Source: Candidatus Dormiibacterota bacterium (lineage in GTDB: Bacteria; Chloroflexota; Dormibacteria; Dormibacterales; Dormibacteraceae). Taken from it: a DNA stretch of 64,000 bases. Shown in pieces: positions 49,418 to 57,379 of this stretch. A program made the position numbers and the translations under genes. The DNA lies in assembly GCA_024280995.1 (NCBI GenBank), contig JAMXLM010000005.1:30919-94918 (forward strand). Reading direction: 5' to 3'. The notes under the pieces are model-generated. The model did not search any database and was not told the origin of the DNA. It worked only from the letters and a program-made list of their open reading frames with translations. The stretch's first letter is position 1. Each line of letters opens with the position of its first letter.

Positions 49418-50260
49418 ATGGTCGTCGACAGCTACAAGTTCCTGCCCCGCAGCTTCCGTCCTTATTACGAGGGCCGCGGCCCGTTTCCGGGCGAGGAAGG
49501 CCCGGTCTGGGCGCCGTTCGCCAAAAGGCTCGCGGAGTCGAAGATCGCGCTGCTGACCTCGGCGGGACTGCACCACGAAGGCGAGCAGCCCGCTTTCGAC
49601 CTGGACCGTGAACGCGCGGAGCCGGATTGGGGCGATCCGTCGTGGAGGTCGATAGGAGAGGGACCGGTCGGCGTCGCGCATCTCCACATCAACGACGCGG
49701 ATCTGCTTGCCGATCCTGAGATAGCTCTCCCGGCAAAGCTGCTGGCCCAGCTCGCCGCCGAGGGAACCGTCCGCGCCGCGGCGGACAATCACGTCGCGGT
49801 GATGGGCTACCAGGAGCGCAGCCTGGCCGGGTGGCGTGAGACGACCGCGCCCGCGATCGTGGCCTTCCTGCGCGACCAGCAGGTCGACGGTCTCGTGCTT
49901 GCCCCGGCTTGACCCGATTGCTGCAGCAACGTGCCCGTGCTGGCACGATGGATAGAGGCGGCAGGAATATCGACCGTTACTGTGACGATGATGCCGTCGG
50001 TTGCCGAGGACCGGCGTGCGCCCCGGATCGTAGGCGTCGAGTTTCCCTTCGGCCATGCGTTCGGGGTGGCGGGCGACCGCGCCATGCATCGTCGCGTGCT
50101 CGAGCTGGCGCTGCGGGTGCTGGCGGGCGCCCAGGCCTTCGGCACGCGAGTGGACCTCGACGTCGAGTGGCCGGTGCCGCTCCGTGAGGCATACCGCTCG
50201 TGGCAGCCGAAGGAGCCAAGCCCGATCGTCAAGAGGCTCCTGGAGCTGAGGAATGGATAG
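49418..50260 (+). CDS. glycine/sarcosine/betaine reductase B-family selenoprotein, Sec encoded by TGA at 49910
   Basis: 280 residues if TGA at 49910-49912 (codon 165) is read as selenocysteine. The frame is uninterrupted on both sides: GLVLAPA-U-PDCCSNVPVLARWIEAAGISTVTV, where the family places a redox motif. Upstream: KFLPRSFRPYYEG, KIALLTSAGLHHEGEQPAFD and HLHINDADLLADPEIALP; downstream: PRIVGVEFPFGHAFG. A stem-loop with a G-containing loop follows the TGA at SECIS spacing. The two halves make no sense as separate proteins. Chemistry is unknown; these homologues occur without glycine reductase. Starts after PhzF and overlaps the MBL gene by 8 bases. Confidence 0.8.
49927..49950 (+). promoter_or_regulatory. 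SECIS-like hairpin
   Basis: Stem of C-A-A-C-GTGCC with GGCAC-G-A-T-G, one A-A mismatch, and loop CGTGCT (49936-49941). The loop lies 24-29 bases after the TGA, within the usual bacterial SECIS distance, and has G in position 2. Structure only; SelB binding is not shown. Confidence 0.6.
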
Positions 50261-51050
50261 CTGCTTCATCTGCGCCACCTGTGGAACGCAGTTCGCGCCG
50301 ACGTCGGAGGAGCCCGAGCACTGCCCGATCTGCGAGGACGAGCGGCAGTACATCGGGTGGTCAGGGCAGCGATGGACGACCCTCGACGCGCTGCGCGCGG
50401 ACCACACGAACAGGATCCGTGACGACCTCGGCCTGACCGGAATAGGGACGGAACCGTCGTTCGCCATCGGCCAGCGCGCACTCTTGGTCCGGTCGCCGCA
50501 AGGCAATGTGTTGTGGGACTGCATCACGCTGATCGATGACGCGACGGTGGACGCTGTCCGTGAGCTCGGCGGCATTCGCGCCATCGCGATCTCTCACCCG
50601 CACTACTACTCGTGCGTCGTCGAGTGGAGCAACGCATTGGATGCCCAGGTCTTCCTGCATGCGGCCGACCGGCAGTGGGTCATGCGCGCCGACCCGAGCA
50701 TCGAGTTCTGGAGCGGCGGGACGAAAGAGCTCTGGGATGGCATGACGTTGATCAACGCCGGCGGTCACTTCGACGGCGGAACGGTGCTCCACGTGCCGGC
50801 GGCCGGTGCGCTGCTTGCGGGCGACATACTGCAGGTCGCCTCGGACCGCGACTGGGTGAGCTTCATGTACAGCTACCCCAACTACATCCCGCTGTCGGCG
50901 GAGAAGGTGGACCGAATCGTGGCCGCGGTTGAGCCGTATGAGTTCGACCGCATCCACGGCGCCTGGTGGGATCGCAACGTCGCGTCGGGTGGGAAGGACG
51001 CCGTGCACCGGTCAGCCGAGCGCTACAAGAGGGCTATCGCGGGGTCGTAA
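50253..51050 (+). CDS. MBL-fold protein with N-terminal rubredoxin-like ribbon
   Basis: 265 residues. A small CxxC...CxxC ribbon (ICATCGTQF ... HCPICEDERQYIGW) precedes a metallo-beta-lactamase-like domain. The metal motif is divergent: SHPHYYSCVVEW has HxH but not DH; GGHFDGGTVLHVP and LLAGDILQV correspond to later strands. Enzymatic metal binding may be altered. The ATG overlaps the selenoprotein end by 8 bases, so the two are co-expressed; an electron-transfer link is inference. Confidence 0.84.
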   Translation: MDSCFICATCGTQFAPTSEEPEHCPICEDERQYIGWSGQRWTTLDALRADHTNRIRDDLGLTGIGTEPSFAIGQRALLVRSPQGNVLWDCITLIDDATVDAVRELGGIRAIAISHPHYYSCVVEWSNALDAQVFLHAADRQWVMRADPSIEFWSGGTKELWDGMTLINAGGHFDGGTVLHVPAAGALLAGDILQVASDRDWVSFMYSYPNYIPLSAEKVDRIVAAVEPYEFDRIHGAWWDRNVASGGKDAVHRSAERYKRAIAGS

Positions 51051-51504
51051 GCCCGGGCGAGCAGCGAGCATCGTTCCAGGCGCCGTTGCCCTCGAGCAGC
51101 TTGCGCATCAAGCCGCGCAGCGTTTCCATGTCGCGCCCCGAGAGGTTGGCGCTGAACGACTCCCTCAAAGTCTCTCGGAACGCGCGGCCGGCCTTCTCGA
51201 GCACCCGGCGGCCTTTCGGGGTCAGGTTGAGCTCGACGACGCGGCGGTTTTCGTGGGGCGTGTGGCGCGTGATCAGCCCGTCGCGCGCCAGCCGGTCGGC
51301 GATTCGGGTCGTTCCGCTCGGGCTGGCGATGAGCTGGGTGGCGATCTGGGCCATCTGCATCGGCTTGTCGCCGGCATGGCTGAGTCGGAACAGAGCCTCG
51401 TACTCGGCCATCGAGACGCCGGCCGCGGTCTTCAGGCGGTGATCGAGGATGCCGTCCAGGACTCTGTTTGCCTGCTGGAGATTCAGCCAGGTTGCGACCT
51501 GCAT
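51034..51504 (-). CDS. MarR-family regulator
   Basis: 156 residues from ATG 51504. Winged helix: YEALFRLSHAGDKPMQMAQI, ATQLIASPSGTTRIADRLAR (recognition helix region), DGLITRHTPHENRRVVELNL (wing) and LTPKGRRVLEKAG. It diverges from the LUD-domain gene across 54 bases, so joint control of both genes is likely. Its 3' end overlaps the MBL gene end by 17 bases, tail to tail. Confidence 0.9.
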   Translation of the reverse strand: MQVATWLNLQQANRVLDGILDHRLKTAAGVSMAEYEALFRLSHAGDKPMQMAQIATQLIASPSGTTRIADRLARDGLITRHTPHENRRVVELNLTPKGRRVLEKAGRAFRETLRESFSANLSGRDMETLRGLMRKLLEGNGAWNDARCSPGLTTPR

Positions 51505-51558
51505 CCTTGCCTCGTCTATAGTTGTCACAGCAAGTATTGTAAGGAGAATGAAGCTGGG

Positions 51559-52158
51559 ATGGCGGTGACGGAAGCGGCGGACCTGGACACGATTGCCGAG
51601 AGGTTGCGTGAGCGCAACTTCGAGGTGGTGATCGTCGACGACGGCGACGCGGCGAAGGCAGAGGTGCTGAAGCGCATTCCTGAGGGCGCGAGCATCCATT
51701 CAGGCAAGTCGAAGTCGCTCGAAGACATCGGCCTGTTCGACGAGCTGCTCGAGAACGAGAGGTACGACTTTCTGCGCCGGCGGACGCTGAAGATGGACCG
51801 GCGCACCCAGATGGGCGAGATTCGCAAGCTGACGTCCTCGCCGGACATCATGGTCAACAGCGCGCACGCGCTCACCGAGGCGGGTCAGATCGTGATCACA
51901 TCCGCGGCAGGCGGCCAGATCGGGCCGATCGCCTCCGGCGCGGGGCATCTCATCCTGGTCATCGGCAGCCAGAAGGTGGTGCCCGACCTCGACGCAGCGT
52001 TCCGGCGCATCCGCGATGTCGCGTTTCCGTATGAGGACGCCCGGCTGCGGGAGCAGATGGGCGTCGGGACGAAGATCACGAGGACTCTGATCCTGGACGG
52101 TGATTTCGTCCCCGGACGGACGACGGTCATCCTCGTCCGCGAGCCGGTCGGCGTCTAG
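51559..52158 (+). CDS. LUD-domain protein (LutC-like)
   Basis: 199 residues. LUD (DUF162) fold: IPEGASIHSGKSKSLEDIGL, MVNSAHALTEAGQIVITSAA (the family core SxxALAETGTxV pattern) and HLILVIGSQKVVPDLDAAF. LutC-type proteins support lactate oxidation in complexes with LutA/LutB, which are absent here, so the role is uncertain. The ATG at 51559 follows AAGGAG by 12 bases. Divergent from the MarR gene. Confidence 0.85.
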   Translation: MAVTEAADLDTIAERLRERNFEVVIVDDGDAAKAEVLKRIPEGASIHSGKSKSLEDIGLFDELLENERYDFLRRRTLKMDRRTQMGEIRKLTSSPDIMVNSAHALTEAGQIVITSAAGGQIGPIASGAGHLILVIGSQKVVPDLDAAFRRIRDVAFPYEDARLREQMGVGTKITRTLILDGDFVPGRTTVILVREPVGV

Positions 52159-52168
52159 CTACGAGAGT

Positions 52169-52204
52169 CCTCCCCGTTTACGGGGAGGTGGCGGCGCAGC
52201 CGCC
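52169..52204. terminator. paired terminator hairpins between convergent genes
   Basis: CCTCCCCG-TTTA-CGGGGAGG (52169-52188) and GGCGGC-GCA-GCCGCC (52190-52204) lie between the LUD and msrB genes. Both are perfect and could end transcription from either side. Confidence 0.6.
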
Positions 52205-52238
52205 GGAGGGGCCTGACAGGCGAGGAGAGGACCGGGAG

Positions 52239-52628
52239 CTACTTCGGCTCTGGCTCGAGCTTGATCGACGCCGAGTTGATGCAGTAGCGAAGCCCGGTCG
52301 GCTCCGGCCCGTCGTCGAAGACATGGCCCAGGTGGCCGCCGCAGCTCGCGCAGGTGACCTCGGTCCGGACCATGAAATGTGACCTGTCGACCGTCTCTTC
52401 GATGGGAGCGCCTTCGGCCGGCGCGTAGAAGCTCGGCCAGCCGCAGTGGGCGTCGAACTTGGTCTCCGACTCGAACAGCTTTGCCCCGCAGCCGGCGCAC
52501 AGGTACACCCCCGGCGTCTTCGTGTCCCAGTACTCCCCGGTGAACGGCCGCTCAGTCCCCTTCTCGCGAAGGACATGAAACTGCATCGGGGTCAGGTCCT
52601 GCTTCCACTCGGTCTCGGTCTTCTTCAT
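52239..52628 (-). CDS. msrB: peptide-methionine (R)-S-oxide reductase
   Basis: 129 residues. Two zinc CxxC pairs (CAGCGAKLF and CASCGGHLG), the motif [13 protein letters not shown], and the catalytic [11 protein letters not shown] at the C-terminus. Reduces methionine-R-sulphoxide in proteins. Full-length for the family with no fusion to MsrA. Stand-alone, divergent from the pyridoxamine-oxidase-like gene. Confidence 0.96.
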   Translation of the reverse strand: MKKTETEWKQDLTPMQFHVLREKGTERPFTGEYWDTKTPGVYLCAGCGAKLFESETKFDAHCGWPSFYAPAEGAPIEETVDRSHFMVRTEVTCASCGGHLGHVFDDGPEPTGLRYCINSASIKLEPEPK

Positions 52629-52673
52629 CGCCTTCTACTTTGCCCGGTTCTGTGTAGCGCCAAACTAGACGTG

Positions 52674-53057
52674 GTGGACCGCCGCGTGGAGTCAAGGCTC
52701 AAGAAGGAGCTGATCGCCTGGCTCGTGACCGCCGGCGCGGACCGCAAACCCCAGGCCGTACCCATCTGGTTCGTGTGGGACGGCAGCTCCTTTCTCATCT
52801 ACGCCCAGGACGGCGCCAAGGTCCGCGACATCGAGGCGAATCCTCAGGTCGAGCTGCACCTGAACAGTGACGAGGTGGGCGACGGAATCGTGCGCGTATC
52901 CGGCGAAGCGAAGATCGAAGCTCGGCGGATCCGGCGGACGTCGGCCGAATACATGCGCAAGTACGGAAGCCAGATCAAACGGCTCGGCATGAATCCGGAG
53001 GACTACGCGGGGACCTACCACAACGCGATCCGGGTGCGGAAGCTACGCTGGCGCTGA
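52674..53057 (+). CDS. pyridoxamine 5'-phosphate oxidase-like, F420-type split-barrel protein
   Basis: 127 residues. Split beta-barrel: AWLVTAGADRKPQAVPIWFV, IYAQDGAKVRDIEANPQVEL and IVRVSGEAKIE. Resembles the Rv3369/TIGR03667 group, members of which bind F420 or heme rather than FMN; the cofactor here is not proven. GTG at 52674 or 52671. It overlaps the LLM oxidoreductase ATG (TGATG), so the two probably function together. Confidence 0.85.
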   Translation: MDRRVESRLKKELIAWLVTAGADRKPQAVPIWFVWDGSSFLIYAQDGAKVRDIEANPQVELHLNSDEVGDGIVRVSGEAKIEARRIRRTSAEYMRKYGSQIKRLGMNPEDYAGTYHNAIRVRKLRWR

Positions 53058-53917
53058 TGGCACATCCTCTTCGTTTTGGTGTCAAAGCCTCTGGTCAGAA
53101 CATCTCGATCGAACAGCTGCGCGCGGTGTGGCGCGTCGCGGACGAAGCCGGGTTCGACCACCTGTGGGACTTCGACCACCTGGCCTCGATCGGCGCCACA
53201 GGTCAGGATCGACCGATCTACGAAGGCTGGGCCCTGCAGGCAGCGATGGCGGAGGCGACCAAGCGCGTCCGCATCGGGTGTCTGGTCACCGGCAACACGT
53301 ACCGAAACCCCGCGCTGCTGGCGAAGCTTGCCGTCACGGTCGACCACCTGTCTGGCGGCCGGCTCGAGTTCGGAATCGGGGCGGCGTGGGCCACCATCGA
53401 GCACGAGATGTTCGGCTTTCCCGGGCTCGATCATCGCGTGGGTTTGCTGAGCGAGTCGCTTCAGATCATCAAGTCCCTGTTCACGGAGGAGCGGACGAAC
53501 TTCGACGGCCGCTACTACCACTTCAAGGACGCGATCGCGAATCCGAAGCCGATCCAGAAGCCATACCCGCCGATCTGGATCGGCGCCCAGGGCGACACCA
53601 CGTTGCGCCTGACCGCCCGCCACGCTGACGTGTGGAACATCTCGGGCGGAGACCCGAAAACGGTCGGCGAGCTGATCAAGAAATTCGATGACGTCTGCGG
53701 CGCGGTGGGCCGCAACCCGGCCGAGGTGCGCCGCTCGCTGCAGTACCAATGGGACGGCAAGGACCGTGGTGCCCTGGTCGACCTGGCCGGCAAGTACTAC
53801 GAGCTCGGTGTCACCGAACAGGTCGTCTATACGGGCGGTGAGCATCCCGACCGGATGGCCGAGCAGATCGCCGAGGTCCTACCTGAGCTGCGCCGCATGG
53901 AGGGCGTTCGCGCCTAG
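53057..53917 (+). CDS. LLM-class, probably F420-dependent oxidoreductase (TIGR03560-like)
   Basis: 286 residues, luciferase-like barrel: PLRFGVKASGQNISIEQL, ADEAGFDHLWDFDHLASIG, GCLVTGNTYRNPALLAKLAV and GRLEFGIGAAWATIEHEMFG. TACGCT (53044-53049) lies 7 bases before the ATG, giving a possible internal leaderless start besides coupling to the preceding gene. Cofactor F420 is inferred from family and from the adjacent split-barrel gene. Confidence 0.9.
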   Translation: MAHPLRFGVKASGQNISIEQLRAVWRVADEAGFDHLWDFDHLASIGATGQDRPIYEGWALQAAMAEATKRVRIGCLVTGNTYRNPALLAKLAVTVDHLSGGRLEFGIGAAWATIEHEMFGFPGLDHRVGLLSESLQIIKSLFTEERTNFDGRYYHFKDAIANPKPIQKPYPPIWIGAQGDTTLRLTARHADVWNISGGDPKTVGELIKKFDDVCGAVGRNPAEVRRSLQYQWDGKDRGALVDLAGKYYELGVTEQVVYTGGEHPDRMAEQIAEVLPELRRMEGVRA

Positions 53918-53972
53918 CCTCCGGCCGATCTCTAAAGAGGGAAAGCAGCTCCACCGCCTCCTCAAAACATTG

Positions 53973-54006
53973 TTGACACGACATATATCGCTACAGTAAT
54001 ATGTTG
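53973..54006 (+). promoter_or_regulatory. ArsR-operon promoter with palindromic operator
   Basis: -35 TTGACA (53973-53978), 18-base spacer, -10 TAATAT (53997-54002), 6 bases to the GTG start. An inverted repeat, CGACATAT (53979-53986) and ATATGTTG (53999-54006), brackets the spacer and overlaps the -10, the expected place for autorepression by the encoded ArsR protein. Confidence 0.7.
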
Positions 54007-54008
54007 GC

Positions 54009-54344
54009 GTGGCGAACGTCTTCCAGGTCCTGGCCGACCCAACGCGGCGGCGTATCGTCGAGGAGCTGAAGCACGGCGAGCGCTCGGTGAACGAGATCGT
54101 CGAGGTCGTCGACATCGGGCAGCCGGGCGTTTCCCGGCAGCTCGCCATCCTGGAAGATGCGCAGTTCGTCGTCGTCCGGCCAGAGGGACGCAGACGTCTG
54201 TACTCGCTGCGCCCGCAGCCATTCCGTGAGATCTCGGAATTCGTCACCGCGTACAGGGCGATCTGGGAGCCGAGGCTGGACAGGTTGGGCGCCGAGCTCG
54301 AGCGCCGGCGCAAGGACAAGCAGCAAAAGGAGAAGAAACGATGA
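54009..54344 (+). CDS. ArsR-family regulator
   Basis: 111 residues, winged helix of the type paired with SRPBCC proteins: FQVLADPTRRRIVEELKHGE, VNEIVEVVDIGQPGVSRQLA (recognition), EDAQFVVVRPEGRRRLYSLR. No metal-binding cysteines are visible, so it is unlikely to be a metal sensor. GTG start 6 bases after TAATAT makes a leaderless mRNA likely. Overlaps the next gene (ATGA), heading a three-gene operon. Confidence 0.94.
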   Translation: MANVFQVLADPTRRRIVEELKHGERSVNEIVEVVDIGQPGVSRQLAILEDAQFVVVRPEGRRRLYSLRPQPFREISEFVTAYRAIWEPRLDRLGAELERRRKDKQQKEKKR

Positions 54345-54832
54345 GCGGCAAGGTCAGAGTGAACATCACGTTCAAAGAGGGCACGGAGGAAGCAGTCAAG
54401 TTCTACGTTTCGCTGTTTCCCAACTCGAGGATCACGAGCATGACGAAGGTGGAGGCGGACGCCGGACCGCTGCGAAAGGGCCAGGTGCTGGCTGCGATCT
54501 TCGAGCTCGACGGCCGTGAGTTCCGCGCGTTCGACGGCGGCGAGACCTTCAGCTTCAGCGAAGGCGTGTCGATGGACGTCAACTGCAAGTCCCAGGCCGA
54601 GGTCGACAAGTACTGGAACGCACTCATCGCCGACGGCGGGGAAGAGGGTCCGTGCGGGTGGCTGAAGGACCGCTTCGGCCTGTCGTGGCAGATCGTGCCT
54701 GAACAGCTCGGACAGATGCTCAGCGACGCGCAGTCGGGCAACTCCGAGGCGGCTATGAACGCGATGCTCAAGATGAAGAAGCTCGACATCGCGACGCTGG
54801 AAAAGGCTTACAAGGGTTCGCCGGTCGCGTGA
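54341..54832 (+). CDS. VOC-superfamily (PhnB-like) protein
   Basis: 163 residues. 3-demethylubiquinone-9 3-methyltransferase-like VOC domain: VKFYVSLFPNSRITSMTKV, ILAAIFELDGREFRAFDGGE-type strands (FELDGREFRAFDGGETF) and GWLKDRFGLSWQIVPEQL. No methyltransferase activity is implied. Overlaps both neighbours by 4 bases, so it is co-translated with ArsR and SRPBCC. This trio is a recurring soil-bacterial operon of unknown substrate. Confidence 0.9.
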   Translation: MSGKVRVNITFKEGTEEAVKFYVSLFPNSRITSMTKVEADAGPLRKGQVLAAIFELDGREFRAFDGGETFSFSEGVSMDVNCKSQAEVDKYWNALIADGGEEGPCGWLKDRFGLSWQIVPEQLGQMLSDAQSGNSEAAMNAMLKMKKLDIATLEKAYKGSPVA

Positions 54833-55311
54833 CGCAGCGCCCGAAGCTCACGCTCGAGCGCTCGTACGACGCCTCCCCCGAGGAGGTGTGGGACGTGTTG
54901 ACGACAAAAGACGGGATCGAGGCGATCATGGGCCCGGACGGGTTCAAGGCCGAGGTGCAAACCCTCGACCTCCGTCCGGGCGGCGAGCTCGTATGGACGA
55001 TGACGACGGTCGGCCGGGAGCAGGTCGAGTACATGACCAGGGCAGGGCTGAACCTGGTCACCGAGCAGCGCGCGCGCTTTGTCGAAGTCGATCCGCCGCG
55101 CCGCCTCGTCACGCGCGACATCGCGGACTTCGTTCCCGGCGTAGAGCCATACGAGGTCGAAACCATCTACAACCTCGAGCCAGTCGATCAGGGGACGCAC
55201 CTGGTCGTCACGTTCGACGCGATGCATGACTCCTTGTGGACCGAGAACGCCAAGCTCGGACGCGAGCAGGAGCTGCGCAAGATCGGCGAATTCCTGGCTA
55301 AGCGACAATGA
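54829..55311 (+). CDS. SRPBCC-domain (AHSA1-like) protein
   Basis: 160 residues, START/Bet v1-like hydrophobic-ligand fold: LERSYDASPEEVWDVLTTKD, LDLRPGGELVWTMTTVGRE and HLVVTFDAMHDSLWT. GTG start overlaps the VOC stop (GTGA). With ArsR and VOC it forms an operon probably answering a small hydrophobic compound; the ligand is unknown. Confidence 0.9.
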   Translation: MTQRPKLTLERSYDASPEEVWDVLTTKDGIEAIMGPDGFKAEVQTLDLRPGGELVWTMTTVGREQVEYMTRAGLNLVTEQRARFVEVDPPRRLVTRDIADFVPGVEPYEVETIYNLEPVDQGTHLVVTFDAMHDSLWTENAKLGREQELRKIGEFLAKRQ

Positions 55312-55345
55312 GCTGATCCAAGCCAACCAGAGGAGGAGGTAGCTC

Positions 55346-55561
55346 ATGGCCGACAGCGTCTATCGGGTGACCGAGTTGATTGGAACGAGCAGCCAGTCCT
55401 GGGAAGCGGCCGCGAAGATGGCGATCGAGACCGCCGCGAAGAGCCTGCGCGACCTTCGTGTCGCCGAGGTCGTCGAGCAGGACATGACGATCGAGGACGG
55501 GAAGGTGACGAGCTACCGCGTGAAGCTCAACGTCTCCTTCAAGTACCTGCCCGAGAAATGA
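55346..55561 (+). CDS. dodecin family flavin-binding protein
   Basis: 71 residues. Dodecin signature: VYRVTELIGTSSQSWEAAAK with the flavin-stacking Trp, the helix IETAAKSLRDL and the C-terminal strand YRVKLNVSFKY. Dodecins assemble into 12-mers that store or buffer flavins. Unlike many genes here it has a strong GAGGAGG ribosome site 6 bases before the ATG. Confidence 0.94.
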   Translation: MADSVYRVTELIGTSSQSWEAAAKMAIETAAKSLRDLRVAEVVEQDMTIEDGKVTSYRVKLNVSFKYLPEK

Positions 55562-55567
55562 TCTCCG

Positions 55568-55590
55568 CCCTCTCCCCGTCGGGGAGAGGG
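55568..55590. terminator. bidirectional terminator hairpin
   Basis: Perfect 10-bp stem CCCTCTCCCC-GTC-GGGGAGAGGG between the convergent dodecin and nicotinamidase genes. It shares its CTCTCC/GGAGAG core with the hairpin after pheA (3443-3481) and is similar to that after LUD (52169), hinting at a dispersed family. Confidence 0.6.
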
Positions 55591-55606
55591 GTCCGGGGTG
55601 AGGCGA

Positions 55607-56191
55607 CTAGGGCGCGGTGGCTGCCTGCAGCTGGCAGCCGGCCGCCTTCATCTCCTCCAGCGCCTGCTGGCCGGTCGCTTCGTTGACGGCCGCGCACAGG
55701 TTGACGAGGACGCGCACCTGGAACTGGTTCTTGCGCGCGTCGAGGGCGCTCGCCCGGACGCAGTAGTCGGTGGCGATGCCGCACACGTCGATGTGGTCGA
55801 TCCGCTGCTCCTTCAAGACGTCGAGCAGCGGATGGCCGCGCTTGTCGAGCCCATCGAAGGCGGAATAGGCGGCGGAGGTACGGCCCTTGGTGACGACCTC
55901 CCCGATGTACTTCTCGCGGACCAGGTTCTGGATCGTCGGCACGAAGGCGGCTCCCGGTGTGCCGGCGATGCAGTGAGGCGGCCAGGTGTTGATGAAGTCC
56001 GGGTTGTCCGTGATGTGGTCGGGCGCATCCTCGTGGTAGTCGCGTGAGGCGACCACGAGGTCGTACTCGCTCTTGAAGTGGCGGACGTGGCGCGCGATCA
56101 TCGCCGCCACGGTCAGCCCGCCGGCCACGCCGAGGCTGCCACCCTCTACGAAGTCCACCTGGACGTCGACCACCAGCAAGGCGTTTCTCAT
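55607..56191 (-). CDS. pncA: nicotinamidase / isochorismatase-family hydrolase
   Basis: 194 residues. Catalytic triad: Asp in LLVVDVQVDFVEGGSL, Lys in EVVTKGRTSAAYSAF and Cys in DVCGIATDYCVRASAL; metal region SRDYHEDAPDH and TWPPHCIAGT. The triad and PPHC context fit nicotinamidase, which makes nicotinate for NAD salvage, better than isochorismatase. Divergent from the thiolase gene. Confidence 0.92.
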   Translation of the reverse strand: MRNALLVVDVQVDFVEGGSLGVAGGLTVAAMIARHVRHFKSEYDLVVASRDYHEDAPDHITDNPDFINTWPPHCIAGTPGAAFVPTIQNLVREKYIGEVVTKGRTSAAYSAFDGLDKRGHPLLDVLKEQRIDHIDVCGIATDYCVRASALDARKNQFQVRVLVNLCAAVNEATGQQALEEMKAAGCQLQAATAP

Positions 56192-56213
56192 GCTTACCTA
56201 AACTGAACTCGAA

Positions 56214-57371
56214 ATGGCATCCGTGATAGTAGCGGGCGCGCGTACGCCGTTTGGCAGATTCGGGGGCGGTTTCAAGGACGTCCCGGCAACCAGCCTCGGC
56301 GCCCATGCCATTCGGGCCGCCCTCGATCGCTCCCACGTGGAGGGCACAGACGTCGACTACGTGATCATGGGCCAGGTCCTGCAGGCCGGTGCCGGTCAGA
56401 TCACCGCGCGGCAGGCGGCAATCGAGGCCGGCATCCCGCAGGAGATACCGGCGATCACCATCAACAAGGTCTGCCTCTCCGGCCTGAACGCCATCGCCCT
56501 CGCCGATCAGCTGATCCGCGCAGGCGAGGTCGAGACCGTCGTCGCCGGCGGCATGGAGTCGATGTCCGAGGCGCCCTACCTGTTCCCCAAGGCACGGTTT
56601 GGCGCCCGCATGGGCAACGCCCAGATGGTCGACTCGATGATCCACGATGGACTCTGGTCGACCTTCACCGGCCAGCACATGGGCGAGAGCTCGGACGAGG
56701 TCAACAAGGAGCTCGAGATCAGCCGGGAGGACCAGGACGCGTGGGCCGCGCGCTCCCACCAGCGCGCCGCCAAAGCGTGGTCGAACGGCTCGGTGCTCAA
56801 GGACGAGGTCGTGCCGGTATTGAAGGTCGAGCGGGACGAGGGCATCCGGCCGGACAGCACGGTCGAGACGCTGAGCAAGCTCAAGCCCGCCTTCCACGCG
56901 GATGGGACGATCACCGCCGGCAACGCCTCGCAGATCTCCGACGGGGCCGCCGCGGTCGTCGTGATGTCGAAAGTGAGGGCCGAAAAGCTAGGCCTCGAGT
57001 CGCTGGTCGAGATCGTTTCCCACGGCATGAGCGCCGAGCGCTACGCCTGGCTGCACACTGTGCCGGCGCTGGCGCTTGCCAACGCGCTGAAGAAGGCCGG
57101 CCTCGACAAGGACGACCTTGACCTGGTCGAGATCAACGAGGCGTTTGCGGCAGTTGCCCTCAACGCGACCCGGATGCTCGAGCTCGACGAGGAGAGGGTC
57201 AACGTCAACGGCGGCGCGGTGGCCCTCGGGCATCCCATCGGCGCAAGCGGCGCGCGCCTCGTCCTCACGGTCGCCCACGAGCTCAAAAGACGCGGTTTGC
57301 GCATCGGCGCGGCAGCGCTTTGCGGCGGCGGCGGCCAGGGCGACGCACTGATCGTCCGCAGGCCTGAATGA
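56214..57371 (+). CDS. acetyl-CoA C-acetyltransferase (thiolase)
   Basis: 385 residues. Nucleophile Cys in [19 protein letters not shown], the second region [18 protein letters not shown] with the His, and [12 protein letters not shown] with the second Cys near the C-terminus. Biosynthetic or degradative acetyl-CoA condensation or cleavage; chain-length preference cannot be read. ATG 9 bases after TAAACT (56199-56204), another leaderless layout. The S9 peptidase gene follows after 8 bases. Confidence 0.95.
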   Translation: MASVIVAGARTPFGRFGGGFKDVPATSLGAHAIRAALDRSHVEGTDVDYVIMGQVLQAGAGQITARQAAIEAGIPQEIPAITINKVCLSGLNAIALADQLIRAGEVETVVAGGMESMSEAPYLFPKARFGARMGNAQMVDSMIHDGLWSTFTGQHMGESSDEVNKELEISREDQDAWAARSHQRAAKAWSNGSVLKDEVVPVLKVERDEGIRPDSTVETLSKLKPAFHADGTITAGNASQISDGAAAVVVMSKVRAEKLGLESLVEIVSHGMSAERYAWLHTVPALALANALKKAGLDKDDLDLVEINEAFAAVALNATRMLELDEERVNVNGGAVALGHPIGASGARLVLTVAHELKRRGLRIGAAALCGGGGQGDALIVRRPE

Positions 57372-57379
57372 TTCAATAG

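Noticed and set aside
49931..50260. Separate 109-residue protein starting GTG at 49931.
   Set aside because: It is in register with the 49418 frame across the TGA; the two halves together make one recognised family, so they are treated as one selenoprotein.
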